DNA of 64,000 bases from Bolinopsis microptera. Lineage: Eukaryota; Ctenophora; Tentaculata; Lobata; Bolinopsidae. A model generated the notes under the pieces. It had not been told where the DNA came from and searched no databases. It saw only the letters and a program-made list of their open reading frames with translations. Of the stretch, positions 11,046 through 22,998 are shown piece by piece. The position numbers were made by a program, and so were the translations under genes. The stretch is taken from positions 6,978,169 to 7,042,168 of the forward strand of contig NC_087079.1 of assembly GCF_026151205.1 (NCBI RefSeq), in the 5' to 3' direction. Numbering within the stretch: the stretch's first letter is position 1; each line of letters begins with the position of its first letter.

Positions 11046-12079
11046 AGGGGTAACTACGGGTAACTACGGGTAACTACGGGTAACTAGGGGTAACTAGGGG
11101 TAACTAGAGGTAACTAGGGGTAACTAGGGGCAACTAGAGGTAACTAGGGGTAACTAGAGGTAACTAGAGGTAACTAGGGGTAACTAGGGGTAACTAGAGG
11201 TAACTAGGGGTAACTAGGGGTAACTAGGGGTAACTAGAGGTAACTAGGGGTAACTAGGGGTAACTAGGGGTAACTAGAGGTAACTAGGGGTAACTAGGGG
11301 TAACTAGGGGTAACAAGGGGTAACTAGAGGTAACTAGGGGTAACTAGAGGTAACTAGGGGATACTATACCGGGTAACTAGAGGTAACTCGGGGTAACTAG
11401 GGGATACTATACCGGGTAACTAAAGGTAACTAGAGGTAACTAGGGGATACTAGAGGTAACTAGGGGTAACTAGGGGATACTATACCGGGTAACTAGGGGT
11501 AACTAGGGGTAACTAGGGGTAACTGGGGGTAACTAGAGGTAACTAGGGGATACTATACCGGGTAACTAGAGGTAACTAGAGGTAACTAGGGGATACTAGA
11601 GGTAACTAGGGGATACTATACCGGGTAACTAGAGGTAACTAGAGGTAGCTAGGGGATACTAGAGGTAACTAGGGGTAACTAGGGGTAACTAGGGGATACT
11701 ATACCTGGTAACTAGGGGTAACTAGGGGTAACTAGGGGTAACTGGGGGTAACTAGAGGTAACTAGGGGTAACTAGGGGATTCTATACCGGGTAACTAGAG
11801 GTAACTAGAGGTAACTAGGGGATACTAGAGGTAACTAGGGGTAACTAGGGGATACTATACCGGGTAACTAGGGGTAACTAGGGGTAACTGGGGGTAACTA
11901 GAGGTAACTAGGGGATACTATACTGGGTAACTAGAGGTAACTAGAGGTAACTAGGGGATACTAGAGGTAACTAGGGGTAACTAGGGGTAACTAGGGGATA
12001 CTATACCGGGTAACTAGGGGTAACTAGGGGTAACTAGGGGTAACTGGGGGTAACTAGAGGTAACTAGGGGATACTATAC
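11046..12079. repeat. 10-bp minisatellite GGGGTAACTA with higher-order units
   Basis: GGGGTAACTA and GAGGTAACTA alternate over 1 kb. From about 11352 a variant block GGGGATACTATACCGGGTAA recurs at intervals of roughly 70-160 bp, giving a higher-order repeat. CTATACCGGGTA contains partial dyad symmetry. Confidence 0.95.
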
Positions 12080-12625
12080 CAAGAAAACAACAATTTCAAG
12101 AAAACAGCAATTTTATTTAGTATCAATTAAAGCAAACATAAATATATTTTATATATAACTAGCAAGTAGCAGGACCTTTTTACCAGATATCTTAGGGGAC
12201 TTGGAGTAGCAAGAGAATGGATAGAAGGTATATACCTAATACAAAAATACGTCAAAAAGAATCCAGGGTGATACAGGATCGGAGAGTGCAGACCGTAAAG
12301 TTTACGCACCCACCCTTGCCTCCTAAATTCTTGGTTGGGTAGGCATTTATGCGAACTTGGTCGTTTATACTCCAAGTCCCTTTGTTAAAAATTAATAAAA
12401 TTTATCTCAGGAGTTAACTTCATTCAACAATAATAATATCAATATCAATTTATCGCATAAATTTAACTATCGAATACAGGTTTGATTATCGAATATAGGT
12501 TCGATTATCAAATATAGGTTCGATCTGATATAAATTTGTAAAATAAAATATTTAATTATTAAAAACATTACATCAAGTGGTTAAAAATGGATCTGAAAGC
12601 TTATCAGCTTATAGTTCAATCATGA
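12080..12625. other. Gene A large intron, AT-rich
   Basis: No gene seen. Around 12470-12520 a 25-bp phrase (GATTATCGAATATAGGTTC) recurs three times. Confidence 0.5.
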
Positions 12626-12692
12626 TAGTAATATTAGGTGTGTGCTGCTGCATGTGCATTGCACATGCAGCAGCACACACCTAATATTACTA
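12626..12692. repeat. Perfect palindrome, 33-bp arms, 1-nt centre
   Basis: TAGTAATATTAGGTGTGTGC..CATGTGCA (12626-12658) is followed by a single T and its exact inverted copy (12660-12692). It can form a long hairpin or cruciform. It lies 2 bp from a second palindrome. Confidence 0.95.
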
Positions 12693-12694
12693 CA

Positions 12695-12755
12695 AATTTT
12701 AAATTGCAGTAATTAAATTGCACATTGTGCAATTTAATTACTGCAATTTAAAATT
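12695..12755. repeat. Perfect palindrome, 30-bp arms, 1-nt centre
   Basis: AATTTTAAATTGCAGTAATT..GCACA (12695-12724), a single T, then the exact inverted copy (12726-12755). The right arm includes the inferred C-terminal codons and stop of the minus-strand LINE at 12738-14668, so the structure sits exactly at that LINE's 3' end. Confidence 0.95.
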
Positions 12756-14668
12756 GGTTGGAGTCCAGGTATCTTTTAAGTCAGCTGCCTGTGATTGTAC
12801 TAATAGTGCTTTGGTTCTCAATTTTATCAAGTTAATGGAAGTTTCTAGGCAATTGCTTGAAGTTAAAATTTTTTATGAACTGTGTTCCAAAGCTTGGCTG
12901 CATTAAACAAAAAGGTATTTGATTTATTTAGAAGAATAACAGTTAGACTCGTTGCACGGTTTGAAATGTTGATGGCCTCATAAAGGGAGTAGGGGCAGTG
13001 GTACTTGATAATCTTAGAGAATTCTAAAATGCAGTGATATTTGTACAAGTTTTGAGCCGTTAGAATCTTTAGTCTATTAAAAATGGGTTTTGTATGCTCC
13101 TTTTCAAAGTGTTTATGGTCTAATTTTTGCATACCATACGGTCTAGTACGTGCACATGTTGATTGTTTATCTAAATATGAGTCGAGATCACCAAAAAGGA
13201 TCCTTACACAGTGCTTCTGTGTGATAAAAAGACTGTCATTTGATCGTTCTTTAAGGACAACGCCCCAAACACTTATACCATAACTGAGATGTGATTCAAA
13301 GAGAGCATTATATATTTTCAAATATAGTTCACCAGGTATCGAGTGTCGAATTCTACAGATTGCACCAGTCATGGACCGAAGTTTTTTACGAATGTAGTGC
13401 ATATGGGCAGCCCAGTTTAACTTACTATCTATAACAATACCTAGGAATTTGGTATCCTTGACTTTAGTAATAACCTTACCATCGATGAATATTGACCTAG
13501 ACTCATCTAGCAGGTTAGCAAATGGTCTGGTCCTTGCACAGGTCTCATCATATTCAGAGGCAGGTTTAAAATGGATGTAGCAACATTTAGACATATTGAT
13601 ATGGAGTAGATAACATTTCATGTAAATCGACACATGTTTAAGAACTAAGTTTGCTTTTTTGTATGTTGCTTCTCTAGATGGTCCTGATATAAAGATATTT
13701 GTGTCATCAGCATAAAGTAAAAATTCTACCTCACTGTCAGAAAAACAGTTCACTATATCGTTCATATACAGTAGGAAGAGTAACGGCCCTAGAATTGACC
13801 CCTGTGGTACCCCAAATTTCACATCCAATGTTTCTGATGGTACATCGTTATACATAACATACTGCTTTCTGTTAGTCAAATAGCTTTTAAGTAAGGTAAG
13901 TGCTGTGCCCCTAATACCATAGGAGTTTAATTTGCTTAGAAGAATGTTGTGGTCAAGGGTGTCGAAGGCTTTGCTTAAGTCAATGAATATTCCTAAGACA
14001 TGTTTATTGCCAGCTAGAGTCTTTGTAACGGAGTCTATAGATTTGTGTAGAGCATGAGTGGTGGAATGACCTTTTCTAAATCCAAACTGTGAGTCTGTCA
14101 GTACACCTTTAGATGTGAAGAAATTATAGAGCCGTTTGTAAATGATCTTCTCGAAAATTTTTCCAAATAAAGGTAATATTGATACAGGCCGATAGTTTTC
14201 AATACATTCCTTATTGTCTTTCTTGTAAATAGGAATAACTTTACCAGTTTTAAAAATACTCGGGAATGTACCACTTTGTATACATGTGTTGTAAAGCCTG
14301 GCCAAGGTACCAGCTATGAGCTTTGATGATTTCTTTACAACAATTATTGGTATGTCACTCGCCTTGCCATTTTGAAAATCTTTGATCACCTCGATGATCT
14401 CGTCTTTATTAGTTTCTTCCAGATAAATGGAGTCAGATACTGAATTTGACATGAACTGAGCAAATGATTCTATTGGTTCCAGAGAAATATTATTGTTCGT
14501 CAGTACATTTTTATTGAGATTACTTGCAAGAGATGTAAAATATTCACAAAATTTGTTAGCAATTATTCGTCTGCAGGTAACTCTCTGACCGTTTATGACA
14601 AAATCGTCCTTACAGCGGCTACAGTTTGGCAAATGAATACTTACCTCAATATTGTCCGATAGTTTCAT
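12738..14668 (-). mobile_element. 5'-truncated LINE (CR1/L2/jockey group), RT ORF
   Basis: A 601-codon minus-strand open frame (14668-12863) encodes a non-LTR reverse transcriptase. Visible blocks in order: the pre-RT region ending IANKFCEYFTSLASNL; NYRPVSILPLFGKIFEKIIY; SQFGFRKGHSTTHAL; GIFIDLSKAFDTLDH (first catalytic Asp); FGVPQGSILGPLLFLLYMND; FLLYADDTNIF (YADD core); then TKFLGIVIDSKLNW. The endonuclease domain is missing, so the copy is 5'-truncated near 14668. After the stop, a shifted frame continues LIKLRTKALLVQSQAADLKD and ends WTPTNFKLQ at 12738, like the family C-terminus; the tail is therefore frameshifted. It is a recent but dead copy inside gene A's intron. Confidence 0.93.
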
Positions 14669-15246
14669 TGCGTCTTAATATGATGAGTGTTAAGAAAATT
14701 GGTTTTTAAATAGTCAGGTTACAGTTCTGTATTTCTAATGCTCCGTAAATAAATAATATACATATAGACAAAGCGGTATGCTCATAAATCATTAGTTAAG
14801 CAGTTTTGGGGCACCACATACGTAGGTTATTAGTGATGAACATATCCAAGTGGAACAAATGTTTGGATAATCTTGTTTCGTAAAGCATTAGGGTATCTTA
14901 TTTCTGCTAAATGATCAGGTAACTTTATAATGATAATATTATAACTCAGACATTGTGATGTTGTGGCACAATGTGATTTTGCAGCCAACGTTCATTATTT
15001 TCAGCAACAAAGGGAACTTTTTCATATGGTATAGTAAACAAAAGATCACATCTTCTTTGTTTATCATTACACTGTGCAACACTAGCCAACTAATATTGAT
15101 TTATAAGACCAAAGTGGATAATGGTTTTAAGATTAAACCAGCGGCCAAGTTCACACTTTACGGGTTACACACGGCTGCAATAGTATCCCAGTAGTAAGTA
15201 CCAGTATGAAGCGCTAGTATGAGTGCCGATGAAAATCTAATATCAA
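14669..15246. other. Gene A large intron, no gene seen
   Basis: AT-rich sequence beyond the LINE's truncation point. No exon, RNA gene or repeat was recognised. Confidence 0.45.
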
Positions 15247-15583
15247 CTCTTCTGGGACACCTTCTACCACGATATCAGCTGCCCTTCTGGGACACCTTCT
15301 ACCACGATATCAACTGCTTCTGGGACACCTTCTACCACGATATCAGCTGCTTCTGGGACACCTTCTACCACGATATCAGCTGCTTCTGGGACACCTTCTA
15401 CCACGATATCAACTCTTCTGGGACACCTTCTACCACGATATCAGCTGCTTCTGGGACACCTTCTACCACGATATCAGCTGCTCTTCTGGGACACCTTCTA
15501 CCACGATATCAGCTGCTTCTGGGACACCTTCTACCACGATATCAGCTGCTTCTGGGACACCTTCTACCACGATATCAGCTGCC
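15247..15583. repeat. 30-36-bp minisatellite
   Basis: The unit CTTCTGGGACACCTTCTACC-ACGATATCAGCTG repeats about ten times with length variants of 30, 33 and 36 bp. The variants shift frame, and the plus-strand open frame across it (15219-15593) is an artefact. Confidence 0.93.
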
Positions 15584-15589
15584 AATCTT

Positions 15590-18500
15590 ATGATTGCACA
15601 CGAACAACTTGATTAGTAAACACAATGTTAAACATTACTACCACTACATTGTAGTAAACAAGCAAGAGACTGCAAGGTGGCCCCTGTATAAATACCATGT
15701 AAACAAGTAGACACAGTTCAGCAAGGAGTTCGTGACTGAGATATAATATAGCACTGTAAATCTACCTCTCCTATAGTTTAATAAACATCACAGAAACCTA
15801 ATCAGTCCTGCATGGGACAAATATCTAAAATCTTTAAAATCTAAAAATAAAGCTCGGATTAGCCTGACTGAGATAATGAAGGAATATTATTTTGGCGCGT
15901 TATCAACTACAGATCTGGGACCTTCTCAACATAAGATTTAATGTAATGATATGGTTGGTACACTACATCCTATCGGCGACCAAGCAGTGAATGAGAAAGT
16001 CTACATTCAACTTAACTAGACGTGTAGTTATCAGCAGGAAGTGACAAAAGTCAAGATAAGATACATTTGTTATCTGAAATCGATTAAACTTATACCTAAG
16101 TCATTCAGTATGTTGTTGTTGAGGCCATGCCATAACATGCCACTATAAATCAAGAGGCTTGCATGTAATGAACATATTGACATGGGTGCAGAGTTGAGTC
16201 TGTACGGAACCTAGTAGTTTCAGTTCCTTGTTTAACTTGCCGTACAGCAAGGACATCCACTACTTTAGCCCGGCGAGGCACATAACTGACTCTACAACTC
16301 CATGTCAAACTATGCCATTATTGCCAAGCCCAGGGCGTTTTTGATCAGGTTTTTCATTTTTATAGGCGTTTAAAGTTAAAACAGCTCATAATATTATGTA
16401 CTTAACATTTAGTACTTAGTGAGTTTTACTAATTACGATTACTGTGTCAGGAATCCAACTAGAAAATCAGCTCAACTTATTATTTAACTAACAAAAATGT
16501 CGTCATGGCCTCAAGTGTCCATGATGAGATTTTACACAAGAATTCTGCTAGCAAAACACACAACTACAGAATTGACAGCCAGCCTGCAGAGCTAAACTAA
16601 CAGGGACATATTATAATATTTAATATAATGACTGTTACATATTATCAATCTGATTATGTGCAAGCACTGTCTTCAAGGGGTCACGTGATACCCCCCACTT
16701 CAAGGCAATAAACTGAGTCACGTGATAATAAACTGAGTCACGTGACAATAAACTGAGTCACGTGACACGGTGATCCACTGTGCCAAGTTACTATCTAGTA
16801 GGTTACTGTGGTTATCATAAGGTTATTAATCACACTAGTCAGAGTTCACGGACTAGTTAGTTAATCATGCAGACTACCACGTGACAAGTTACAACTATCA
16901 CGTGACCAAGTTAGACTTCAAGACCAGCCGTTAAATAAACCAGATTCCTCGACCAATGAGGAGTTGACGAATAAGCGAGCACACGACGAATGAGTCGGTT
17001 GTAATGAATGAGCGAGGATTCTGTGGAAATGATGAAATTCTTAATGAAGGAGCAGTTTATATATGCATCTACAGTAGATGCCATCTACTTATCTAACTCA
17101 TCTAACTAATCTAACGCAAAATAAACTTTCATTTAAATTAAACTTTACATAACCCTTATTATTATATATTAATGCTTTTCATACAAAGTTACGACGAATT
17201 CTTCATGTTATGCATCCTGGGTTTGGACAGGTAAGGATATATATAAAAGTAGAAAAGTAAAAGACGTAACAAATCAGAATAAATTCGTATTATTAAAGTA
17301 GCTCACAGACATAATGAAGATCATGTCTTCAACTACATACTATCACAATAATATCACGTAAAATTAAATATCCTCCATTTTTAAAATATTGGGCACATAA
17401 TATGTAAGGATTGTGATAGTTGCCGTAAACGATCCATCAAATATTACTGGACATTTTTGCTTAAATATTCCAAGAATTTTTACTTAAGTGTGCTAAGATA
17501 TATCGCAATATACAACCATGGTCTGTCCGGGAGTACTAAAAGTTTTAAATCTATATAATCCTCGCTCGAGTATCTGCTCCATGTCGGGAGTAAAGATTTA
17601 TTAATCGAAATATTATAATATGGTGACCGCATGAGCAATGAGCATAATATTGCTTTATATTATGGTGGAGTAATAAAACTTGACAGTTAGGATACTTATC
17701 ATGTGACTAATCTGTCAAACCAATCTGTCAAAGTTGGCATCGTGACAAGCATGGTTTACTGCGTACTTGGTATAGGCAGCAAACAGCTGAAAATCGTTCT
17801 AGACGCAGGCGTAACTAATAAATTGATCAATACAATGGTTTGTGTAACGTCGACCACTCATGCGGAAAACACGGTAACGTTAGTACTGGCCATTTAATTA
17901 ATTCTTCCTAGTTGAAATGTATTTTATGCAAAAATGGAATGAGAATTCATAAAATAGTTATGTTATGAAATGGTTCCGTTGCGTTGTGGAACAAATAATT
18001 TTCATTGTATCAGTTTGCATATTATTTTCACTGGAAATGTATTTTGTTTCTTCTCCAACTTCAAAGCAAATAAGAAGACACGCTTTAATTTCATGAATTA
18101 GTTTTCTGATTCCCTAATACATCAACTAATCCTTGATGACTTTTTAAAAAGTTGGTCCCGATTTACCGAAAAATAAGTGTTCTCTGACACTCATACTGTA
18201 ATTTTTGGCCTTTCTTTGGAATTGGGGTATAATTATCTACCGTATGTGATGTCCCAATACTCCAGTACAGCGTACTACGTAGCAGTTCACCCTCTTCCTG
18301 TGCAAAGCATTCCCCAGTTCAGAACTTCGTGCTACATTACCTAATTAGGACATTTGGAGCATATCAGGGTTGCACGATATATTGACATCTTGTCGGATCA
18401 TGACGATCACTGCCGCCCTTTGAAGTTTATTCACTTAATGAACCCATCGTTTTATTTTTATGACAAATAATATAAGCTTGTTGTCCGTGAAAGACGTCAT

Positions 18501-18789
18501 GTTCGTTATAATTTGAATGATTGCGAAATGTGTTACCCTATTTAAACGGTTCCCAGGTGTTCCAGCTAGAGTGGAGTACCTAAATAGTAGCGTGAAGCTT
18601 TCAACTGCTATTTAGACCTTTAGGGTATTACATTACTAAGAACATGTGACATTTCAAAAACCCTGAAACAGTTAACGACACACATAATATGAAAGAGCCA
18701 TAAGACGTCTGGCCAGTTCTGCTATAAATTGGTCCTGAATTTAGTCCCAAGTTTAGTGTTTTATTCTAACAGAACTACGAGCTGCTCAC
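15590..18789. other. Gene A large intron, 5' part
   Basis: No exon with consistent splice signals was found. An E-box direct repeat lies at 16680-16770. A phrase CCGTACARCAAGGACATMCACT near 16240 recurs near 44773, suggesting an old dispersed repeat. Otherwise nothing notable. Confidence 0.45.
16680..16770. repeat. E-box-bearing 19-bp direct repeat
   Basis: AATAAACTGAGTCACGTGAY occurs three times in tandem (about 16708-16762), preceded by another TCACGTGATA. The repeat multiplies a full TCACGTGA site. Two more CACGTGAC sites lie at about 16879 and 16899. Confidence 0.85.
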
Positions 18790-18869
18790 CTTCTCCTTTG
18801 GGGTAAAGAACTCAGCTGATCGTCTGGTACAGTTTCTGATATCTTATCATCAGGTCTCATCATCAGCAA
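18790..18869 (-). CDS. Gene A exon 4
   Basis: An 80-nt minus-strand exon: acceptor TTTTGTTTGTGAGAGTAG, donor GGAGAAG|GTGAGC. It holds 26 codons in phase 0 plus two bases (phase 2). The peptide starts LLMMRPDDKISETVPDDQLS and ends SLPQRR. The start phase matches exon 3 (20095-20146) and the end phase matches exon 5 (2586-2675), giving ...LPQRRRSTWKKK.... Other AGs near the acceptor would give different frames, so the 5' edge is tentative while the donor is strong. Confidence 0.55.
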
Positions 18870-20094
18870 CTACTCTCACAAACAAAAGTACTACAATTGT
18901 ACTAACAACTATAACAAAGGTGAGCGGCTAAATCAACAGTATAATAAACTAACATATCCTGTATTAATATAGCGTACAGTAGTAGTAGTAGTAATAATAT
19001 AACGACGGAACATAGCACAGTGGGAGGTCTATAGCAACAGTAGCTAGGTTACAGTTACTATAGAAACAGTAGCTAGGTTACAGTAGCAACTGGGGGGAAG
19101 CTCACACTCAGGACCTGTCACAAGACATGTAACGGGCAATGAAGCCATCTCATTGGTATAAATCTGTCACGTGGTGTGATTACTGCCATGTGATTGGTCG
19201 TTATCTAGATTAAATAGTCACAGACAGCACCAAGGGTATGTAATAGTCTAGTGCAGCCTGAACTTACATTTTAATACTAGCTAAGATAAGATACATGTGT
19301 TAATTACGATATAACACAGTATTTGTCCAGTCAGCTGGGTAGCTGAGTGTTTGACGCTCTGGATTGGTTAACCGCTGCCTTCACGTAGGTTTTCATCTTG
19401 AGGGATGATTTTTAAATGCTGGTCAAGTTAGTCAGTAATTATACAGTAGGGTCTTACTTAGTAAGGTTGCATATATTTGATGTCGTCAGGGAATATTTAT
19501 GTAAATACTACAAGTTTTAGTTGATGCGATTATCTATTTATTTATCTAACATAATTATATCCATCCAGCCAAGGACAAAAATTACAGTCCAATTGGATCA
19601 ACAAGCTCTAATTTAAAAGTTTACCACCTAAAGTTCCGAGACGTCTGCTACAACCGATGTTCTGCGGAATAAAACGTAAGGGCGGCCTTTACTCATCATA
19701 TGGCCCCTTAAAAGGACTTCTAAGCCATGAAGTCCTCATTTGCAAGCCCTACAAGTTAAGAAGGGTTCCAATTATAAGGAGCGCTGGTAACTGGAATTTG
19801 TTCCAAGGAACACGTCTGACTTTTAAACCTATAATTTTTACTTTAACAATTTTATGAATTGCACTGGACCATAATTTTAACGTCTCTATCATATCCCAAG
19901 GTGAAAGGTACATGATTAGAAAGGGTGAGAACAATCTACAAGTACAACGTGTCCCTCATTTGTAGATATTAATAAATCTACCCTCAATTGGCAGGTGTCA
20001 TAAAATCCATTACCTAGTCTTTGAGCTTGCCATTAATACCAATGAATTGGGGGGCCAGCGTGTCATGGGCTAGCGAATAATTTTAGGTCCTTAC
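18870..20094. other. Gene A intron
   Basis: Intronic sequence. It contains a GTAGCTAGGTTACAG direct repeat near 19030-19090, a TCACGTGG/CCAAT-like pair near 19150-19200 and a tRNA-like fragment at 19336-19410. No exon is supported. Confidence 0.45.
19336..19410 (+). mobile_element. Degenerate tRNA-like / SINE head
   Basis: CTGGGTAGCTGAGTGTTTGA resembles a pol III A box. About 45 bp further on, TAGGTTTTCATCTTGAG resembles a decayed B box (GGTTCGAATC). Spacing fits a tRNA-derived SINE head. No tail or target duplication was found, so this is tentative. Confidence 0.35.
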
Positions 20095-20146
20095 CATCAG
20101 GGGTATAATCAACATGCTGAAGAAGGTGGATTTAGAGTTGAGATAT
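20095..20146 (-). CDS. Gene A exon 3
   Basis: A 52-nt minus-strand exon with acceptor TGCTACCACTTCCAG and donor CTGATG|GTAAGG, both close to consensus. It has one leading base and 17 codons, ending in phase 0. The peptide is YLNSKSTFFSMLIIPLM. With exon 4 it makes a short hydrophobic stretch (FFSMLIIPLMLLMM) that could be a membrane-associated segment, although it is short for a transmembrane helix. Phase agreement with exons 2 and 4 supports it. Confidence 0.6.
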
Positions 20147-20820
20147 CTGGAAGTGGTAGCATAAAATGGAGGACGACTTCGTGGGAATAATGAGCGATAA
20201 ACTAGCATACTATTTAGATAACAGATTGAGTAATATGTGGTCAGTTGAACTTGGAGACATAAATCTTATAAAACTGTCAAGGTGAACGAATAATGATAAA
20301 TATGGGAAGTTATTTGTATCCCCAATCTCTAGTTAAAAGTGCTACGGTGCATAAGTTTAGGAAAATTATCATGTACTACCTCGTGACAAATTTCCAATGA
20401 AACTAATAGCGACCGGAAGTAAACTATTTACGATATAACAGAACATGTTTCCCACGAATAACGTCATGGGAAAATTTGTTAACAGTTTCCCTTGACGTCT
20501 TTGTTGACAGTTTCGATTAAGATGTTCAGATTTGAAAGTTCCCAAAGTTGTCAAGAGTGTGATGGTACCAATTCAAGTCAGGAAGTTTAGCAATGTGGCT
20601 CCATTGTGCTATCACATTATAATATTACACGATATTATGGCGTCATGATATTAACAAACTCTTAATTAACTTAATATCCAAGTTTGTGTAAAAATAAAGG
20701 GAATAACATGTTTTCACAACAACTATTTGAGATATTTCCATGTCAACAATCGGTATTATAATATCATTATAATGCAATAAAACATTTAAAAAAATATTTT
20801 GCAGCTTAAGTTCCACTTAC

Positions 20821-20898
20821 TTAGTCCATGTGTTGAAGCGACCGGGAGTAAGAGTATCAGCTTTGTGGGGATTCTCTGAGTTAGGGATGGAGTAACAC
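20821..20898 (-). CDS. Gene A exon 2
   Basis: A 78-nt minus-strand exon: acceptor CTATTTGCAG, donor GACTAA|GTAAGT. One leading base, 25 codons and two trailing bases. The peptide is CYSIPNSENPHKADTLTPGR followed by FNTWT. It joins exon 1 through a split Arg codon and exon 3 through a split Lys codon. Both splice sites are strong. No domain recognised. Confidence 0.7.
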
Positions 20899-21084
20899 CT
20901 GCAAATAGTTGTCACATGAAACATCTTGGCACTTTAAAATTAGCTGAATACAACGAAATACAATATTCTTAATCAATCAAATAAATGTAAATCAATAGCA
21001 CATAAAAGATCTTAAAATCGAATAAGGTGAAATGAACATTTAACGTATGATAGCTAACTTGTCTTAGTTAAATTAAAACATTAC

Positions 21085-21291
21085 CTGGGTAGGGATTCAT
21101 AAGATCCCATGGAATCCAAAGACTGCCTCGAGTTGTTGATGTAAGGCCGTGCATTTGGACAGAGAGAATCAATAGATTCAAACGATCGAGCAATTACTGC
21201 ACGGGGTGGGATAACTAAAGAATCATCTGATCCTGTAGAAGACGGCTCAGCAGCACTGCTCTCACTAAGTGATGCAGCTGCTAAAGACATC
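21085..21291 (-). CDS. Gene A exon 1 of the visible chain, possible start
   Basis: A 207-nt minus-strand exon with acceptor AAACTTGTTGTAG and donor CCCAG|GTAATG. The second base of the exon begins ATG, which could be the start codon (MSLAAASLSESSAAEPSSTG...); otherwise the frame continues from an upstream exon ending in phase 2. The peptide is Ser-rich with repeated S-x-x-S-L-D/C motifs (RSFESIDSL, SRQSLDSMGSYESLPR), resembling basophilic-kinase or 14-3-3-type sites. No family is recognised. Exons 1-6 together give about 231 residues: a Ser-rich N-terminus, a short hydrophobic patch, then a basic region. Confidence 0.65.
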
Positions 21292-21924
21292 CTACAACAA
21301 GTTTTATTTTAATTTTTCTATTTAAGAAGGAGTATTAATAATAATCATTTTAAAGTGGGTTTAAGCGTAAGTTAAGGTAACATCACATGGAGGTGACTGT
21401 GAACAGTGGTGCAAATCCAGGGGACGAATATGTATTACCCTCAAATTAAAATATTTCTATCGCTAGATTTCATTCCTGTGAGCATATTTTCCAAAACATT
21501 TACTACATCTCTTATTTTGAGCAGCACTGGTGATGGTTGTTGTGAAAGCATTGTGTTTGCCCTGAAATATTTGCCCTCATATGTTTTCCGCTCAATAACC
21601 CAGCATGTTAATGAATATTTCTTGATTTTTATGAGAAAAGACAATTTTTTTTTTGAGAAAAGACAATTTTGAGAAAAGACAATTTTATTATTTATCACCA
21701 ATTCAATACATAATCAATAAATATATATCCGAATAAATTTGATTAAAAATTAAATGATACAAGTATGCTAGCAGCTAGCGCGCTTATATTTGAGAAATAT
21801 TCACGCTGTTAAAATGGGTTTTACCACACCGCCACTCACATTAGCACAATTGGTGAACGGACCCAGGCGCTGTTCAGCTTTTATGAGCCCTGGTTGACTG
21901 CTGAGAGTGGCGAAGGGGCTGATA

Positions 21925-22137
21925 TTAATGGAACACAGAGTTAATGGTATCACTATCAGGAGCTAAAACTAGAGTATCTTGTACAGTACAAAACCACTCT
22001 ATACCGGCAACTTGAAATACTGGACCTCTCTTTTTGCCTAAAACTTCAAGTCTATGTTTGACCAGTTCGTGCAAGAAATGTGTTTTAATAGAGCTTGCGT
22101 TGGATTTATTGGTGAAGCAAGCTGTGTTCCATGACAA
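21925..22137 (-). other. Unassigned open frame, possible TE remnant
   Basis: A 70-codon minus-strand frame without ATG reads SSIKTHFLHELVKHRLEVLG...GPVFQVAGIEWFCTVQDTLV. Its composition looks more coding than its surroundings, but no family was recognised and no splice signals flank it. It lies beside LINE debris, so a transposon origin is possible. Confidence 0.25.
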
Positions 22138-22355
22138 TGCTTGATTGTAAGGCCCTTAATCGATTATATGTCAGGTTACAGATACTGGAGATAAGAATCC
22201 TGTAAGCCTCTATACTGGGTTTTTAAATACAAGCACTCTCCATTTCCCCTGCAGTCGTACAGAGGTTTTTAACTATAGTTTTGGACTGCCTTAGATATCA
22301 AAAATTATCTGTATCATATGCTATTTCTTAGTCCCAAGAAGTTGTTTTATTTCTA

Positions 22356-22998
22356 GATTTGACAACGCTGGCAGAGCGGCGAATACGTGGGGACCTTATT
22401 GAAGTTTTTAAGGTTATTAATGCTATGACTGATTATGGTTCAGACTTGTTCAGACCAAGCAGATCAGGTCTTAATCTGGTTTCATCCAATAGATGTAGTA
22501 AAAGTGTGACAAAGGTCAAGAATATCCAGAAGTCTTTTCTCCCGGAGCGAGTTATTCCATATTGGAACAAACTCCCTCCGGACGTCAAGAACTCTGTGAC
22601 AGTTTTAGGTTTTAAAATTAAATTAGAAGGATATAAAATAGATATGATTTCTAAAAGTATTACAAATGATTGCTTTTTTTGGAATGTTTCTAATGAAGTT
22701 TTAGTAAGAATTGAGGGAGCCAGTTATGTCAGTAATAAAGAGAAACATAACAATTATCTTTGGTTCCATCCTTATGTGGCAAAGAAGCGTTTTATAAATC
22801 TTCATTCCACTGGGAAGTTTTTAAAATAGGATAATGTTTTTGATGAAATTGTTTTTAAATATTGTATTTGATAATTAATTAATGTTGGTGGGGAAATATT
22901 TATTATATATTTTGTCACACAGTGCGATGATAGTTTGTAGACATGTGTGATGATGTGATGTCATAAATTTTACTTTACTTTACTTTACTTTACTTTAG
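22356..22998 (+). mobile_element. 3' end of a second LINE, with (TTTAC)n tail
   Basis: The plus-strand frame to 22829 (about 156 codons) matches the C-terminal tail of CR1/L2-type LINE ORF2: LAERRIRGDLIEVFKVINAM, then LVSSNRCSK, FLPERVIPYWNKLPPDVKNS and FKIKLEGYK. The RT domain is absent, so the copy is severely 5'-truncated. A 3' UTR of about 130 bp ends in TTTAC repeats (22968-22998), a typical LINE 3' microsatellite tail. Confidence 0.88.

Noticed and set aside
15219-15593. 124-codon frame over the 30-36-bp repeat
   Set aside because: Unit length variants shift the frame between copies, so selection on one protein frame is unlikely.
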